Shown here: positions 42,966 to 54,695 of the stretch, one piece after another
Position numbering within the stretch: the stretch's first letter is position 1
Layout: every line of letters begins with the position of its first letter
NCBI RefSeq assembly: GCF_000471905.2
Contig: NW_006499969.1
Span: 630,741 to 694,740 of the forward strand
DNA: 64,000 nucleotides
Direction of reading: 5' to 3'
Source of the DNA: Amborella trichopoda
Lineage: Eukaryota > Streptophyta > Magnoliopsida > Amborellales > Amborellaceae
Translations under genes and position numbers: made by a program
The notes under the pieces: generated by a model
What the model saw: the letters and a program-made list of their open reading frames with translations, nothing else
What the model was told of the DNA's origin: nothing
Database searches by the model: none

Positions 42966-44470
42966 GGTACATGGGCAATTACCCAAGGTGGTAGAGTTTT
43001 CTCTCTCCTCTCCCTTGAAGTTGGGAGCTATATATAATGTAAGCCTTGGAAGGGCAAGAGCTTAATTTTCATTACGCCTCCCAACTTAGTTTTTACAATT
43101 GACTTGAGCGTGCTTATATAGAGCAACCACAAAACAGCAACGACATGCTCAGAACTAAACCAAATTGTGGAAACTTACAGTTTAAAAGAATTAAAATAAA
43201 TTCCCGTTTTGGACAAAATTAAAAAATACCCCTTAATTCTTTTGAGCAAATGATAAAACCATCCCTCCCTAAGGGGCCTTTTGTCACTGCTAGACTTCAG
43301 GAGCTTCTTCAGGTGTTTGTAGCAGTGATCTGGATGATCCATCATCGTAGAATTGATGCTTGATCTGTTCTGAACATTTTGATAGCCTTTGACCGTCTTT
43401 CAATGGATTTTTAAAAAAGGAGGTAAAAATGTGGCAGAGTCCGTAATCTTCGATCACCGATTTGGTGCCATGCGTGTTCTTCCAAGTCCTCTTTTTGGTC
43501 CTGAATTGAAGAGGATACTATCACAATCATTTTGCACCCAGTTTCGTCCCATTTGATGTCTTTTTACATCTTTTCCAAATTTGTGAGGTCACCGAAAAAT
43601 GGGATTCTGGTGACCGGGAAAGCGTGTCTCCTTTCAATCTTCAAATCTGTGATATCTGCCCTTTAATCGAGCATAAAGAGTATACCATCTTGTAGCCCTT
43701 CGCGATGTGGTCGCAACAAACTCAATTTCATGTCGATCCGATTTACAGATCTCGAGTTTTCTCCTTACAAAAATTGGGATGTTTTCTTTCAAAGTTCTGA
43801 TTTTTCTGGTTTCAGGCTCATCTTCTCTCTAGGAAATCTCTCGCCTCATGTCATCTCATGGGCCGTGCCATATATCAAAATGACCGGGTCATCGAGACCT
43901 AGCTTGCGTCAAAATTTGAGTATGTTCTGATTCCAGACGAATGATTTGTGAGTTTGAAAATCATCTCGAGAGGTGAAAATGCAATCTCCATTGGTGGAGA
44001 CTGGTTCTCTAAGGTCACACCGCAATAATGTAAAACCTCCCGTTTTATAGTAATTTGGGCACAAAATGGTTCTATGAGGTTCGATTGAGCCCAAATTTGA
44101 TCCCCATAGGTTTTTTGACATTCTAAATCCAATGGCAGTGGTCTGGTACCTTTTGAGGCTCCGAGAAAGGGGCTGTAATTATAGTGTCCCTTTTTAGCAT
44201 GATAGGAACTAGAATTGAGAACTGAGTTTCGCCTTGATCATATCAAAACATATCGGAATGTGACAAAACTTTGTGAGCATCTCTCGAGCACCCCAAGCTG
44301 CCCTTTTCATGCCTTTCGTGGCCGTTCCAGTACGTTTTCAGAGGTTGCCCAGTTTTAGGCTTATTTTTGCAGTGTTCTCATGGCCAGGCAATGTCTTGGG
44401 TATCGGCAGGACTAGGTCGTCACTGGCTCTCTCCTTATTCACATGGGCTTATAAAAGTACGACATAATGA
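42965..44470. repeat. Right copy of the diverged direct repeat (possible LTR)
   Basis: Counterpart of 38830-40450. It contains a phrase resembling a TATA box (GCTATATATAATG at 43026) and ATATCGGAATGTGACAAAAC near 44252. No protein-coding content is recognised. Confidence 0.55.
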
Positions 44471-44960
44471 CTTGCAACAGTCCGGTTAATTGCCTCGGTT
44501 GGTCCGGTTTCGATTCAAACCACTCCCAGCCCCATGTCCGGTTAACCGTTCCGATTCGATTTTGCTAACACTGACGGTGACCTTAAGGTTACCCACTGAA
44601 ACACTGGCTTTAGAAGAGCCAATTGCAAGAGAAGAGGAAGTGTCTTTAGAGCTATTCTTAAAATTGAGACTGATGGAGAGTCCAACAGTAACTGTATGGG
44701 CATGAGGTGCAGTGGTTTTAGAACCACCCATGCAATTAACAATAATGGATTTACCATTGATGCTAGTATAGAGGGGACAAAGGGTTTGAGGGCGGACAAA
44801 GGGTTTGAGGGCCCTTTCCCAAGTTTACCTAGGCTTGAGCCTTGGTGCGAAGAGTTAAGTGACTTCGCAGGAGATAAGCGAGAGCAGTAGATTGAAAACC
44901 CTTGCTTCCCATAAATGAGTTCAAGAATGTAGGGATTATGAAATCCCCAACCCGGAGGTA
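44471..44960. other. No gene recognised; repeat-like start
   Basis: 44475-44560 is rich in CCGGTTAA and GGTCCGGTT, like the ends of MITE-type repeats elsewhere in the window. A serine-rich minus-strand frame (44731-44486) has no recognisable domain. Confidence 0.4.
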
Positions 44961-44974
44961 GGAGTTAGTGAACT

Positions 44975-45395
44975 CCATAGCTATTTTTAGGTGAGAGTGA
45001 AGTGTTATATCGGTTTTTGAGTGGACTGAACTAACTATAGGGTGGCGTGTCCCAGTGGATTTGCTAATTGGTAGGGACTAGATTCTCATCGCTTGGGCGC
45101 TTGGAGGAGCATGGCTCGATAACCCCCTCTCAAACAAGCGCTTGACCCACGTGTGCATGTGTGAGCGTGTGTCATGTGCGGATAGGTATCCAACAATGAG
45201 AGGACTTTAAAATGGTCAAGAGGTGGACTCGAACACCTATCTCATCAGTTGAGTTCGTGAGACACGCCCAGGCCTTAGCCCTATTAGATATATCTGAGAG
45301 CCCTCTGGTTGTCCTCGTGTGCGACTTGAATTCGGCCCCCTCACTCGTCGATACTACACTAAGACTCTCACTCAAAAATAGCTCTTGAAATTCAC
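44975..45395. repeat. Inverted-repeat element (possible MITE)
   Basis: Arm 44979-45030 (AGCTATTTTTAGGTGAGAGT onward) pairs with arm 45337-45386, whose complement reads AGCTATTTTTGAGTGAGAGT. Arms are about 45 bp with a 310-bp loop. No target duplication is established. Confidence 0.65.
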
Positions 45396-45663
45396 CTATT
45401 GTAACCTCCTCTTAATGTGTGTTCTTATGTGGAATGGGAATTCTAGTTTAGATATTAAAGTGATAGAGAAGAAGAAGAAGAGATAGATAAGAAAATGAAG
45501 AATAAAAAAAAGGAATAATAGTGGATTGGGGGGGGGGGGGGCAGTGTAAAGACTGGAGGCAAGAAAAGCTACTAGGCACGAAACCCCAGTATCCAGAGGA
45601 TTTTAAAAGGAGTGAAGTCTTTTTGTTTATTTATTTATTTATTTTATATATATATATATATAT

Positions 45664-46123
45664 GGAAAAATCTGGGATTAGCCCACTAGCTCATATGAAC
45701 ATGTGAGCCCAACAATCTGAGCTGATATGACGGTCACGATCTCATTTCGTATTTGAATTTTTATTTTTTTCTACAAATCCAAATTACTTAAAATTTTAGG
45801 TGTATGTTCTTCTCATCAAGGCGCAATTAATAAAAAAATAAAAAAATTTATTTACAAAAATAAAATAATCAAAATACCCCCAAAACTTTTCGAGGGTATT
45901 TTGATCAATTTATTTCCTGTAAAATATTTTTTTGATATTTTTCTAAGATTCAAATATTTTTGATGAACACACTCCTAAAATTTCAAGTGATTAGAAATTG
46001 TAGAAAAACAATTAAAATTAAAACACTACCGAACATCCGTGATCGTCAGATTGGGCCAGATTCAATCTGGGAAATTGGGCTTATATGTTCATATGAGCTA
46101 GTGGGCTAATCCCAACCTTTTCC
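45664..46123. mobile_element. TA-microsatellite MITE 1 (460 bp)
   Basis: Near-palindrome. Left end GGAAAAATCTGGGATTAGCC then CACTAGCTCATATGAACAT; right end inward GGAAAAGGTTGGGATTAGCC then the same block. Bounded by (TA)n at 45644-45663 and 46124-46140. The core has AAAATACCCCC and its inverted counterpart. Confidence 0.92.
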
Positions 46124-46140
46124 TATATATATATATATAT

Positions 46141-46553
46141 CATCATCACCGTCCAAAGTTCATCGCATGTTCACAATTGCCCATTAGTATTTCATTTTTT
46201 ATTTTTATTTTACAAATCAGAATGATCTGAAATTTGGAGAGTGTGTTTATAAAAAATAGGTGAATCTACGAAAAATATCAAAACAATATTTTATATGAAA
46301 TAAATTGACCAAAATACCCTCAAAAATATCTTGATCAATTTTGTTTCACGAATTATTTGTTTTATATTTTTATTAAGTGTGCCTCACTAAGATGTATGCA
46401 TGTTTCAAATTTCAGATCATTCTGATTTGTAAAATAAAAAAAGAAAAATGAAACACTACCGCACAATTATGACTATGCGATGAACTTTACATGGTAATGA
46501 GGGTAGGCGAAATCACTGTTCATTTTGCCTATGAGCGTTGGGAAGAGCTTTCC
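46141..46553. mobile_element. TA-microsatellite MITE 2 (413 bp, left end shortened)
   Basis: Palindromic with shared arms AAAGTTCATCGCAT and TTTTACAAATCAGAATGATC. The right end inward starts GGAAAGCTCTTCCCAACGCT. The left end lacks that outer segment of about 50 bp. Bounded by (TA)n on both sides. Confidence 0.9.
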
Positions 46554-46584
46554 ATATATAGAATATATATATATATATATATAT

Positions 46585-47062
46585 GGACAACGTTTTTGTA
46601 CGGCTATGTGCATACTGCTACTACAGTAAACGCTCAACGGCCCAGATCGAATCTGGGCCGATTCGACGACCACAGTTGTCTGAGAGTGTTTGAATTTTAA
46701 TATTTTTTCTACAAATTAAAATAATTTAAAATTTGAAGCATGTGTACATCTTAGTGAGGCGCGCCTCATAAATATATAAAAATAATAATTTGCAAAAAAT
46801 AAATTGACCAAAATGACCCTGCAACTTTTTGGAGGTATTTTGGTCTTTTATTTCATGTAAAATATTTTTTTGATATTTTTTGTAGATTCGCTTATTTTTA
46901 TGAATACATGCTCCAAATTTCAGATTATTCTGATTTGTTGAAAGAAAATGAAAAATAAAACACTATCAGACATTCGTGATTGTCAAATCGGCCCAGATTC
47001 GATCAGGGTCATTTCGATGTTTATTGTAGCAGTATACAAATTGGCGTACCGTAGCATCTTCC
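46585..47062. mobile_element. TA-microsatellite MITE 3 (478 bp)
   Basis: Palindromic. Left end GGACAACGTTTTTGTACGGC, right end inward GGAAGATGCTACGGTACGCC. Both continue with ATACTGCTAC and then GATCGAATCTGGGCCGATT. Bounded by (TA)n. Confidence 0.92.
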
Positions 47063-47075
47063 TATATATATATAT

Positions 47076-47474
47076 GAGGTTTGTCTAGAGTTAACAACCC
47101 CTCAAAATACAAAGGTTCAAGTTAGAAGGGGTTGTGATGGGTGTATTTATCAAAACAATCATTTTTTTAATTAAAAAATTATTTAAATATATAACTTTAC
47201 CACTAAGCAATGGCAAGTTTGAAATTTTCACAAAAGTACAATAGTATTTTGGGAATTAGTGTCTTGGAACTTTATTTGTAGAATATCATTGTCCTTTAGT
47301 TAAAATTTCAATTTTAGTCGTTATGGAGATGACAAAAATACCCTTTGTCTTATAGTAATATTTACAAATTTGCGCCACAAAAGTAACTTTTGTTTAAAAA
47401 TAGACAACAAAATTAATAAATCCACCTTTCACAACTCTCTCTATCTTGAACCTTTGTGAAGTTTAGAATATCCC
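47076..47474. mobile_element. TA-microsatellite MITE 4 (399 bp)
   Basis: Inverted arms share AAAGGTTCAAGWTAGA, GTTGTGAWRGGTGKATTTAT. Bounded by TATATA on both sides. Its sequence differs from MITEs 1-3, so it is a separate family with the same target preference. Confidence 0.85.
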
Positions 47475-49200
47475 ATATATAACTTTAGCATCATGCATAT
47501 TATTATGTAATTTCCTGAGAATGAATATCAAAGAAGTTCTTATGTTTTACATTAACTTCTCATGCTTTTAATTTTTCCCATAACTCATCATCTTGCTTTG
47601 TTAATAAATTGAAGATGGAATTGAAGTTTTTGACGAAAGTTATGTGCCTGCAAAATAGGTTATGACCATTTTTTTAGAAAGTTCTATGCCTGAAAAATAG
47701 ATCATGAAAAATAAAGAGAGAGAGAGAGAGAGAGTGAGAGAGAAAGAGAGAGAGATGATATCATATTTGGTAGTAACTATAAGATTGATCATTATCTAAG
47801 TTAATAAAAAGTAAGAGAAATCCCAAATTCTAAGAGATGCCTTCCATTTTTAAAAAAGTATATATTCCCTAAATTGTGTATTTGTCTTTTTCTCAATTTT
47901 TGAGGACTATGAGATTTTGTTAGAAAACCAAATATGAGAGAGAGAGAGGGAGAGCGCTTCTCTATCCAATCACACAATTTCTAGGATAGATTACTTTCCT
48001 TTTAAAATTTAGATGATGAAGATAGAGTTAGAAAATAGCTAAGGAGATGAGATAGATGGAGAGAGATTTAAGGAGAGGATATAAATGGGTGATATTGTAC
48101 ATCTTCTTCTAAAGAATATCTTTCTAAGAAAATAAATCCACCTAATCCATATTGCTTACTATCTAGCTCTTCATTGCTTCCAAACTTTTTCTTCAAGTAA
48201 AAGTCCAATTATATTTGATACCCTAATACATGAACGGCAAAAACAGGTTAGGGAGAAAAATTAGTAAGGTTTTTCTTTTTTTTAATAAATACATGATATG
48301 AAATTATCAATAGAGATGAAAACATTAGAGAGAAAGCATTTCCCATCACCCAACCTTGCTTATTTTGTTGACAAGTGTCTTTTTTTTATTATTATTATCT
48401 ATTTTTTTACTATTTATGAGATATGCATGTAAATGTCTCTTTTTATGTCCTCCCACTCTCTCTCCATATTTAAAACTATATTTGATATACATGTAAATTT
48501 TTATGGCCTAACTCTCTCTCTCCATATTTAAAACCCTATTAGATATGCATGCAAATTTTTTGGGGATGTTCCTACATTAGATATACATGCAAGCTCTTCT
48601 TTTTATGGCCTCTTTGTGTGTATTCACATTTATAATGTAGCCTTTCTCTTTCTCTTTTTTAGTTACCCTAGTCCCTCTCTCTCTCTCTCTACGTGGTCTC
48701 TGTCCCTTTGTCTTTCAACTTAAGTTTTATCTCTCATCCTGGTCTCTCTCTCTCCACATTTAAAATTTATTAGATATGCGTGCAACTTTTTTGAAAATGA
48801 TCATTCATTAGAAAACCGTAATAGTATTATTAAAACTGCAAGAGTTGCTAAGGGATCGTGATTTTCTATATTTATGGCACATATGATTTGAGCACTCTTA
48901 TTACATGAATGATACATATAGTTGCATTCTTAAACGTAGTCAGTCTTGATATCCTAGTGCATTGCAGATGTTATCCAGCAAAATAATACTATCATCTATA
49001 GTATGAAGATATTTGCTTTATGTATTTTCATATTTCATTCTTAGGTGCAACACACGTAATCCATAATTTTATTTGGAGTTTAATATATCTTAAAAATTCT
49101 TGTTAAGATTTTATATTTTAAGTTAATAAACTATAGTTTAAAAATATTTTGACTTTTGTTTTTTAGATTTGCATATCATCATTTAAAAAATTTAAATATA
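47475..49200. other. AT-rich stretch, no gene recognised
   Basis: Simple GA repeats at 47718-47757 and 47935-47955; repeated phrases of the type TTAGATATGCATGCAA, CTCTCTCTCTCCATATTTAAA at 48420-48780. No coding region is supported. Confidence 0.5.
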
Positions 49201-49356
49201 ATTTAAATAAAACTCACTTCTCTTCGCACCTCTGCATTCTCCACACGCCTCTCGCCTGCAACTGCCAATCGGTCGCCCTCACTTCTCGCCTGCAACAACC
49301 AGCAGCTCACCTACAACATCCAGCCTCTCTTCTTCCTTCCTCGCCATATTTGAAGG
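49200..49356 (+). other. Possible 5'UTR exon of an unseen gene
   Basis: C/T-rich, higher-GC block (CACTTCTCGCCTGCAACA, CAGCTCACCTACAACATC) ending ATTTGAAG followed by GTAACTC, a usable donor. Everything downstream to 52165 is intron-like. No coding exon is found in the window that would join it, so this is only a suggestion. Confidence 0.25.
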
Positions 49357-49759
49357 TAACTCTCTCCTCTCTCTCTCTCTTGCATTTATAAAAAATGGTA
49401 TTCTTCTCAACTCTCTCACTCTCTATTGAGAAGGGTTTCACAACTCGCTCCCTCTCTCATCTCTCAGATACCCCAGATCTGCTTGCAGTTAACCTAGCCC
49501 TTTCTTTCCCTCTCTCTCTCAAATTGATTTATTTTACAGATCTACCAAAAAAGTTAGCCTGTCCTCTCTCAATCTCTCTAAAAAATGTCACTAGTTTTTT
49601 TTTTGGGGGTGTGATTGTTAGGTTTATATGAAATAGAAATAGAGGTCACTATATTTTTTTTCTTGAGAATGTTAGTTGAAGAGCTAGGCTTTTTTCTTTG
49701 TCTTGTCTTTGATTGTTACCTTTAGAACAAGATTGGTCCTGAAAAAGTGCTTGGATTTA

Positions 49760-51748
49760 GGGCATGTTTGATTCGCGTGAAATATTTTTCTTGTAGGAAA
49801 TTAATTTTTTAGGAAATGGATTTCTTAGATTTAGATTTCACATGTTTTTTTTCTCATGTTTGGTAATACTATCTAAATTTCCTATGAAATCATTTTCTTT
49901 CGTTTGTTAAACTATTTGGGAATCTACTCTTCCGAAATATGGAATGTTAGCTATTTTCTCTTTCTAGAAATCCAATCTCTCTTTCTGTCGCTAAAAATCC
50001 AATCGCTCTCTAAAACCCATCCTCTCTGTTTGGAAACCCAATCTCTCTTTCTCTAGCTAAAACCCTATTCTCTCTCTAGAAACCCAATCTTACTTACCCT
50101 TTTTAAAAATCTTTTATCTTTCTCTATTTAAAAACCCATTCTCTCTCTAGAAACCCAATCTTTCTTTCTCTTTCAAAAAACCCATTATCTCTTTCTCTCT
50201 CTAAAAGCCCAATTTATCTTTCTATTTAAAAAGCTATTCTCTCACTAGAAACCCAATATCTCTCTAAAAACTTATTATATCTCTAGAAATCCAATCTCTC
50301 TTTCTCTCTCTAAAATTTTATTCTCTCTTTAAAACTCATTCTCTCCATTTCTCTCTTTAAAAACTAATTATCTGTCTAGAAACTCAATCTCTCTTTCTCT
50401 TTCTAAAAACCCATTCTCTCTTTCTATCTCTAAAAACTCATTCTCTCTCTAAAAATCCATTTTTCTTTCTCTCTAAAAACATATTTTCTCACTAAAAACC
50501 CAATCTCTCTCTCTGAAAACCATTCTCTCTCTAAAAACTCAATCTTTCTTTCTCTCTCTAAAAATCCATTCTCACGCTTTAAAAATTTGATCTCTATTTA
50601 TCTTTAAAGATTAATTCTCTCTCTAGAAACCCATCTCTCTAAATCCAATCTCTCTGTCTCTCTATAAAATACATTTTCTCTCTCTAAAAACCCAATATCT
50701 CTTTCTCTTTCTAAAAACTCATTCTCTTTTTTCTCTCTAAAAAACAATCTCTCTTTCTCTCTCTAAAAGTTATTATCTCTCTCTAGAAACCCAATCTCTC
50801 TCTCTAAAGACCCATCCTCTTACTCTAGAAATCCAATCTCTCTTTCTCTCTCTAAAAACCCACCCTCGGTAGAAATTCAATCTCCCTTTCTCTATGTTAA
50901 ATCCCATTCTCTTTCTCTCTCTAAAAATTCATTCCCCTTCTAACAATATACTCTTCTCTCTAAAAACCCATTTTGTTTATCTAGAAACCCAATATATATT
51001 TCTCTCTCTAAAAATCCATTCTCTTTAGAAACCAATCTCTCTCTAAAAATCCATTATCTCTTTAGAAACTCAATCTCTCTTGCTCTCTCAAAAACCCATT
51101 CTCTCTCTAGAAACCTAATCTCTCTTTCTCTCTTTAAAAACTCATTCTCTCTCTATAAACCCAATATCTCTTTCTCTATCTAGAGACTCTCTCTCTAAAA
51201 ACCCAAGCTCTCTTTCTCTCTCTAAAAATCCAAACTCCCTTTCTCTCTCTAGAAATCCAAGCTCTTTTTCTCTCTCTAAAAACTCAATCTCTTTCTCTAT
51301 CTATAAATCAATCTCTTTCTCTCTCTCTAGAAACATAATCTCTCCTCTCTAGAAACATAATCTCTTATGGGCTGGGCCCAAACCCAATATATTATTTTCA
51401 GGTTTGGTTGGGATGGGCCAGGCTTTGATAATACATATTCAGGGGCGGGGTGGGATTTTCGTGCCGGGCCTTACCGGAGCAGGCCAAAGCATTTTCGGGC
51501 TTTGCCGAGCCTCGGGCCAACCCAGTCCGATGGCAGACCTCCTTACCGCCCCCGATTATTTTGAAAGAAATTGGAATTACCTATGTAGGTATGATTCCAA
51601 TTTCTTAGATTTTTGGACACTTTTCATGGAAATTAATTTCCTAAGTAAAAAGATTTTTTACTCTTGTGATGAACCAAACGTGAGAAATTAGTTATTTTTT
51701 AAGAAAATAATTTTTAAGAAATCATTTTCATAGGAACCAAACATGCCC
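49760..51748. mobile_element. PIF/Harbinger-like element filled with a minisatellite
   Basis: Ends GGGCATGTTTGATTC and, inward from the right, GGGCATGTTTGGTTC, flanked by TTA (49757-49759 and 51749-51751). Terminus and TTA duplication are typical of PIF/Harbinger or Tourist elements. Subterminal inverted similarity extends through AGGAAATTAATTTYYTA. There is no transposase; the interior is the CT-rich minisatellite and a short G/C-rich block at 51365-51560. Confidence 0.85.
49950..51367. repeat. 1.4-kb minisatellite, CTCTCTAAAAACCCA type
   Basis: About 50-60 degenerate units of roughly 20-30 bp, alternating (CTCTCTTT)n with AAAAACCCATT or AGAAACCCAAT. Not the plant telomere repeat (no TTTAGGG register). 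Strong strand asymmetry: the plus strand has almost no G. Confidence 0.95.
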
Positions 51749-51751
51749 TTA

Positions 51752-52165
51752 ATTTGATTTGTTTTTCTGTAAATTTGATATTTATTACCGTTAGGATCTT
51801 TGTGGAATGTGATGAGCTCTTTGTTCATTCAAGTTGTGTTTTGCATTGATCTGCATGGTTATTCTTCTCTTTTGGATATCCAACAAGTTCAAGTTCTCTT
51901 TTCTTTTAGTAATCTAAAGTTCTAGTTTTTTGCTTTGCGTGATGGATGGTTGCCTATGCATGGATTTGACTTTGATTTGGATATGATCATTAGCTGTTTA
52001 ATCGTAATTAGCATTTTTCCCCTTGTTCTAATTGTTCTTCTGTGTTCCTACTATTATTTCTCTCTCTGAGATGGTAGTTTATCTATATTTATATTGGCAT
52101 CTAAATATTACATTCTCTATTGACTTTATTTTGTTAAGAACCATTGAGTTCTATGATTTAGCAAG
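51752..52165. other. No gene recognised
   Basis: T-rich sequence of intron-like character. No coding motif. Confidence 0.5.
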
Positions 52166-52545
52166 GGTGCGGTTTGTATGGAGCCAAGGCTCTAAACAAC
52201 TCACCTTCAAATAGTATCGAGAAATGTGGTTTTAATACTGAAAATATTTGTAATAGCCTTAAAATATATTTTTATATTTAATTATACAATTTAAAGCTTC
52301 AAAAAGAGTGTAGATCAAGCAGATCTATGGAAACTTGAAAATCTAAAAAATTGACGGTCCAAAAATGCGTTACAAGATGCACTATTTCCAAAATTTGAAA
52401 TCTATTTTTTTCTTATGTCCACGCATCTTGATGTTGCGATGATCAATTTGAAGATATCTGGGCATCAAAACAACCTCTTCTAGTAAATTTTTTGAAGTGA
52501 GCTCTAATTTGATTGTTTAGATACTCGACTGTATATAAACTTTTT
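52166..52545. mobile_element. Mutator-like MITE, copy C
   Basis: Left GGGTGCGGTTTGTATGGAGC, right end inward AGTTTATATACAGTCGAGTA. Shares the body with copies A, B and D: CCTTAAAATATATTTT, ATTGACGGTCCAAAAATGCG, GATCAATTTGAAGATATC. Orientation is the reverse of copies A and B. Confidence 0.88.
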
Positions 52546-52909
52546 CTTTATATAAATATATTTGGTCAAATATGGTTTTTGACAAATGCATGAAATCACT
52601 CCCCTATAATACAAGGTATGCACCAAATAATTAACGAAAAGAATAATATACAATGAGAGTGTTTACCTTTAGTACAAGGTGGTTGCAATTAATATCGACC
52701 ATTAGATATGAAATTGTGTGACTGCATTTAGTCTACCAAGTGCAAACTTCAAAAGAAATTTTCTCGAACTTTGTCACACACTCGAGTTATCAAATTTCAC
52801 ATCAGATGGTTATAAGTATCGTGGCCTCCTTGTATGAGAGGTAAATGGTCTCACTGTATATAATCCCTTAACAAAATAATATTATATAAAGTGTATTAAT
52901 TTCACATGA
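52546..52909. other. AT-rich, no gene recognised
   Basis: Sequence between MITE copy C and the LINE. Nothing recognised. Confidence 0.5.
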
Positions 52910-52926
52910 GATAGCCTTATCCTAAT

Positions 52927-54678
52927 TTTTAAGACAAGGAGACCCTCTTTCACCATTTTTATATACTTTGGTAGCTGAAAGCTTTAGTGTCATGCTTAAT
53001 GGATTGACAGTGCAAAGGATCATATCAGGTGTTAATATTGGTAATAATGGTCTTATAATATCACATTTACAGTATGTTGATGATACCATTATATTATGTG
53101 ATCCCACGGTTAAAGAAATCACTTGCCTATGGATTTTATTGAAAAGTGTGAAACTTTCAATTAGGCTGAAAGTTAATTTGAGTAAAACTAAGCTCATTGG
53201 TATCGGTTGTTCGCAAATGCTAGTTTCAATAATGACACATTTATTAGGTTGTGGTGTTGAGTCTTTCTGGGTGCTTATTCTGAGAGATAAATATGGAATG
53301 GATTTGAACTTTGGCCTCATTAAAAGTCCAAGAAACAAGATAAGTTTGTCCCATGTTTGAAGAGGTATTGACTATGAGAGATCTATGTATCTACGACAAT
53401 TCCGAAAAATAGTGGGGAATGGAGAATCCATTATCTTTTGGTTTGACAAATGGATTGGAGATGAACCGTTGAGATACCTTTTCCCTGAGGTTTTCTCAAA
53501 AGCTTTAAACCCACTAGCATCTATCAAGGAGGCTAGTGGGGTGTTTATACTAATATTGTTTGGTCCAATCCTTGCAGATACAGGAGAGGTACAAATAGAT
53601 TCATTGAGGAGTATCAGACATTGTTGGAATTATTAAATGACACATATTTGGCTCCAAATATGGATGATAGCGCTTCTTGAGGTTTTCTCAAAAGCTTTAA
53701 ACCCACTAACATCTGTCAAGGAGGCTAGTGGGGATGTTTATACTAATATTATTTGGTCCATTCCTTGCAGGTATAGTAGAAGAACATACATATTCATTGA
53801 GGAGTATCAGACATTGTTAGAATTATTGAATGACACATATTTGACTCCAAATATGGATGATAGCTTTATTTGGGATCTTACGCCTTCGGGAGATTTTTTA
53901 GTTAAATCAACCTACAATTATTATTTTCTTATCATTGGATAAAGTTGGATGTTGATTTATTTAAAATTAAGACATTGCATGTGCATCTTAAACTGCCGCT
54001 ACTCTTATGGATTATGTGTCAAAACAAATTAGCAACTGTTGGCAGTTGAAGCTGATTGGTTCCTTGCACATAAGGATAGTAGAATTATTCCTAAAAGTCT
54101 TATCATTAGCAATCCCTTGGCAGTGGCGACTATGGGTGTTACCAACAACACTCATAGTGAGGTTATTTGGATACCACCACCAGTGAATTCTTTCAAACTT
54201 AATTTTGATGGAAGTTCACTTGACAATCCAGGGCCAGTTGGCTATGGTGGGTTCATCATAAATAATTTGGGTCACATTATATTTTCTTACTCCGGTCCTT
54301 GAGGTATCACAACAACAAACGAGGTGGAAGCACGAGGTTTATTAAAAAGTTTGAGACTGCTATGCACTTTGGAAGGGGGCAGGATTATCGAAGGAGACTC
54401 GGTAAATGTCATTGCTTGGAGTAAGAGAATGACCCATATTCCTTAGAGATTAAGGACTATTTTTCATCAAATTTGGGATATTTTGTTAACCTCTATGGCA
54501 ACGGTCCAACAGTGTTATAGAGAGGCGAATGAAGATGCCAATGTTCTTACCAAAGGAGGAGTCCATACTCCCTCTCTATTGGTTACTTCATTTCTGTAAT
54601 CTTATTTCTTTGCTTGAACATCTTGTATTTCATATATGAATTAATGATACGTTGTACGTTACTGTTAAAAAAAAAAAA
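52927..54678 (+). mobile_element. 5'-truncated, internally deleted LINE with target-site duplication
   Basis: Flanked by GATAGCCTTATCCTAAT (52910-52926) and GATAGCCTCATCTTAAT (54679-54695), with an A12 tail before the right copy. Coding order: reverse transcriptase (QGDPLSPFLYTLVAESF, LQYVDDTIILCDPT, KVNLSKTKLIGIG), then after a deletion RQFRKIVGNGESIIFWFDKW, a duplicated segment, FIWDLTPSGDFLVKSTYNYY, and RNase H (SFKLNFDGSSLDNPGPVGYG, EVEARGLLKSLRLL, IIEGDSVNVIAWSK, CYREANEDANVLTKGGV). The catalytic YVDD is kept, but stops and the deletion of most of zf-RVT make it inactive. Confidence 0.95.
53490..53890 (+). repeat. Tandem duplication inside the LINE
   Basis: 53490-53672 and 53677-53862 repeat the same segment (GAGGTTTTCTCAAAAGC, AAACCCACTARCATCTRTCA, AAATATGGATGATAGC). 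The copies have diverged at about one base in ten and have different small indels. Confidence 0.92.
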
Positions 54679-54695
54679 GATAGCCTCATCTTAAT

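Noticed and set aside
44486..44731. Serine-rich 81-residue open frame as a gene
   Set aside because: No domain, no splice context, and repeat-like flanks rich in CCGGTTAA.
49950..51367. Interstitial telomere repeat (AAACCC-containing array)
   Set aside because: The AAACCC pieces are not in the CCCTAAA register and alternate with CTCTCT runs.
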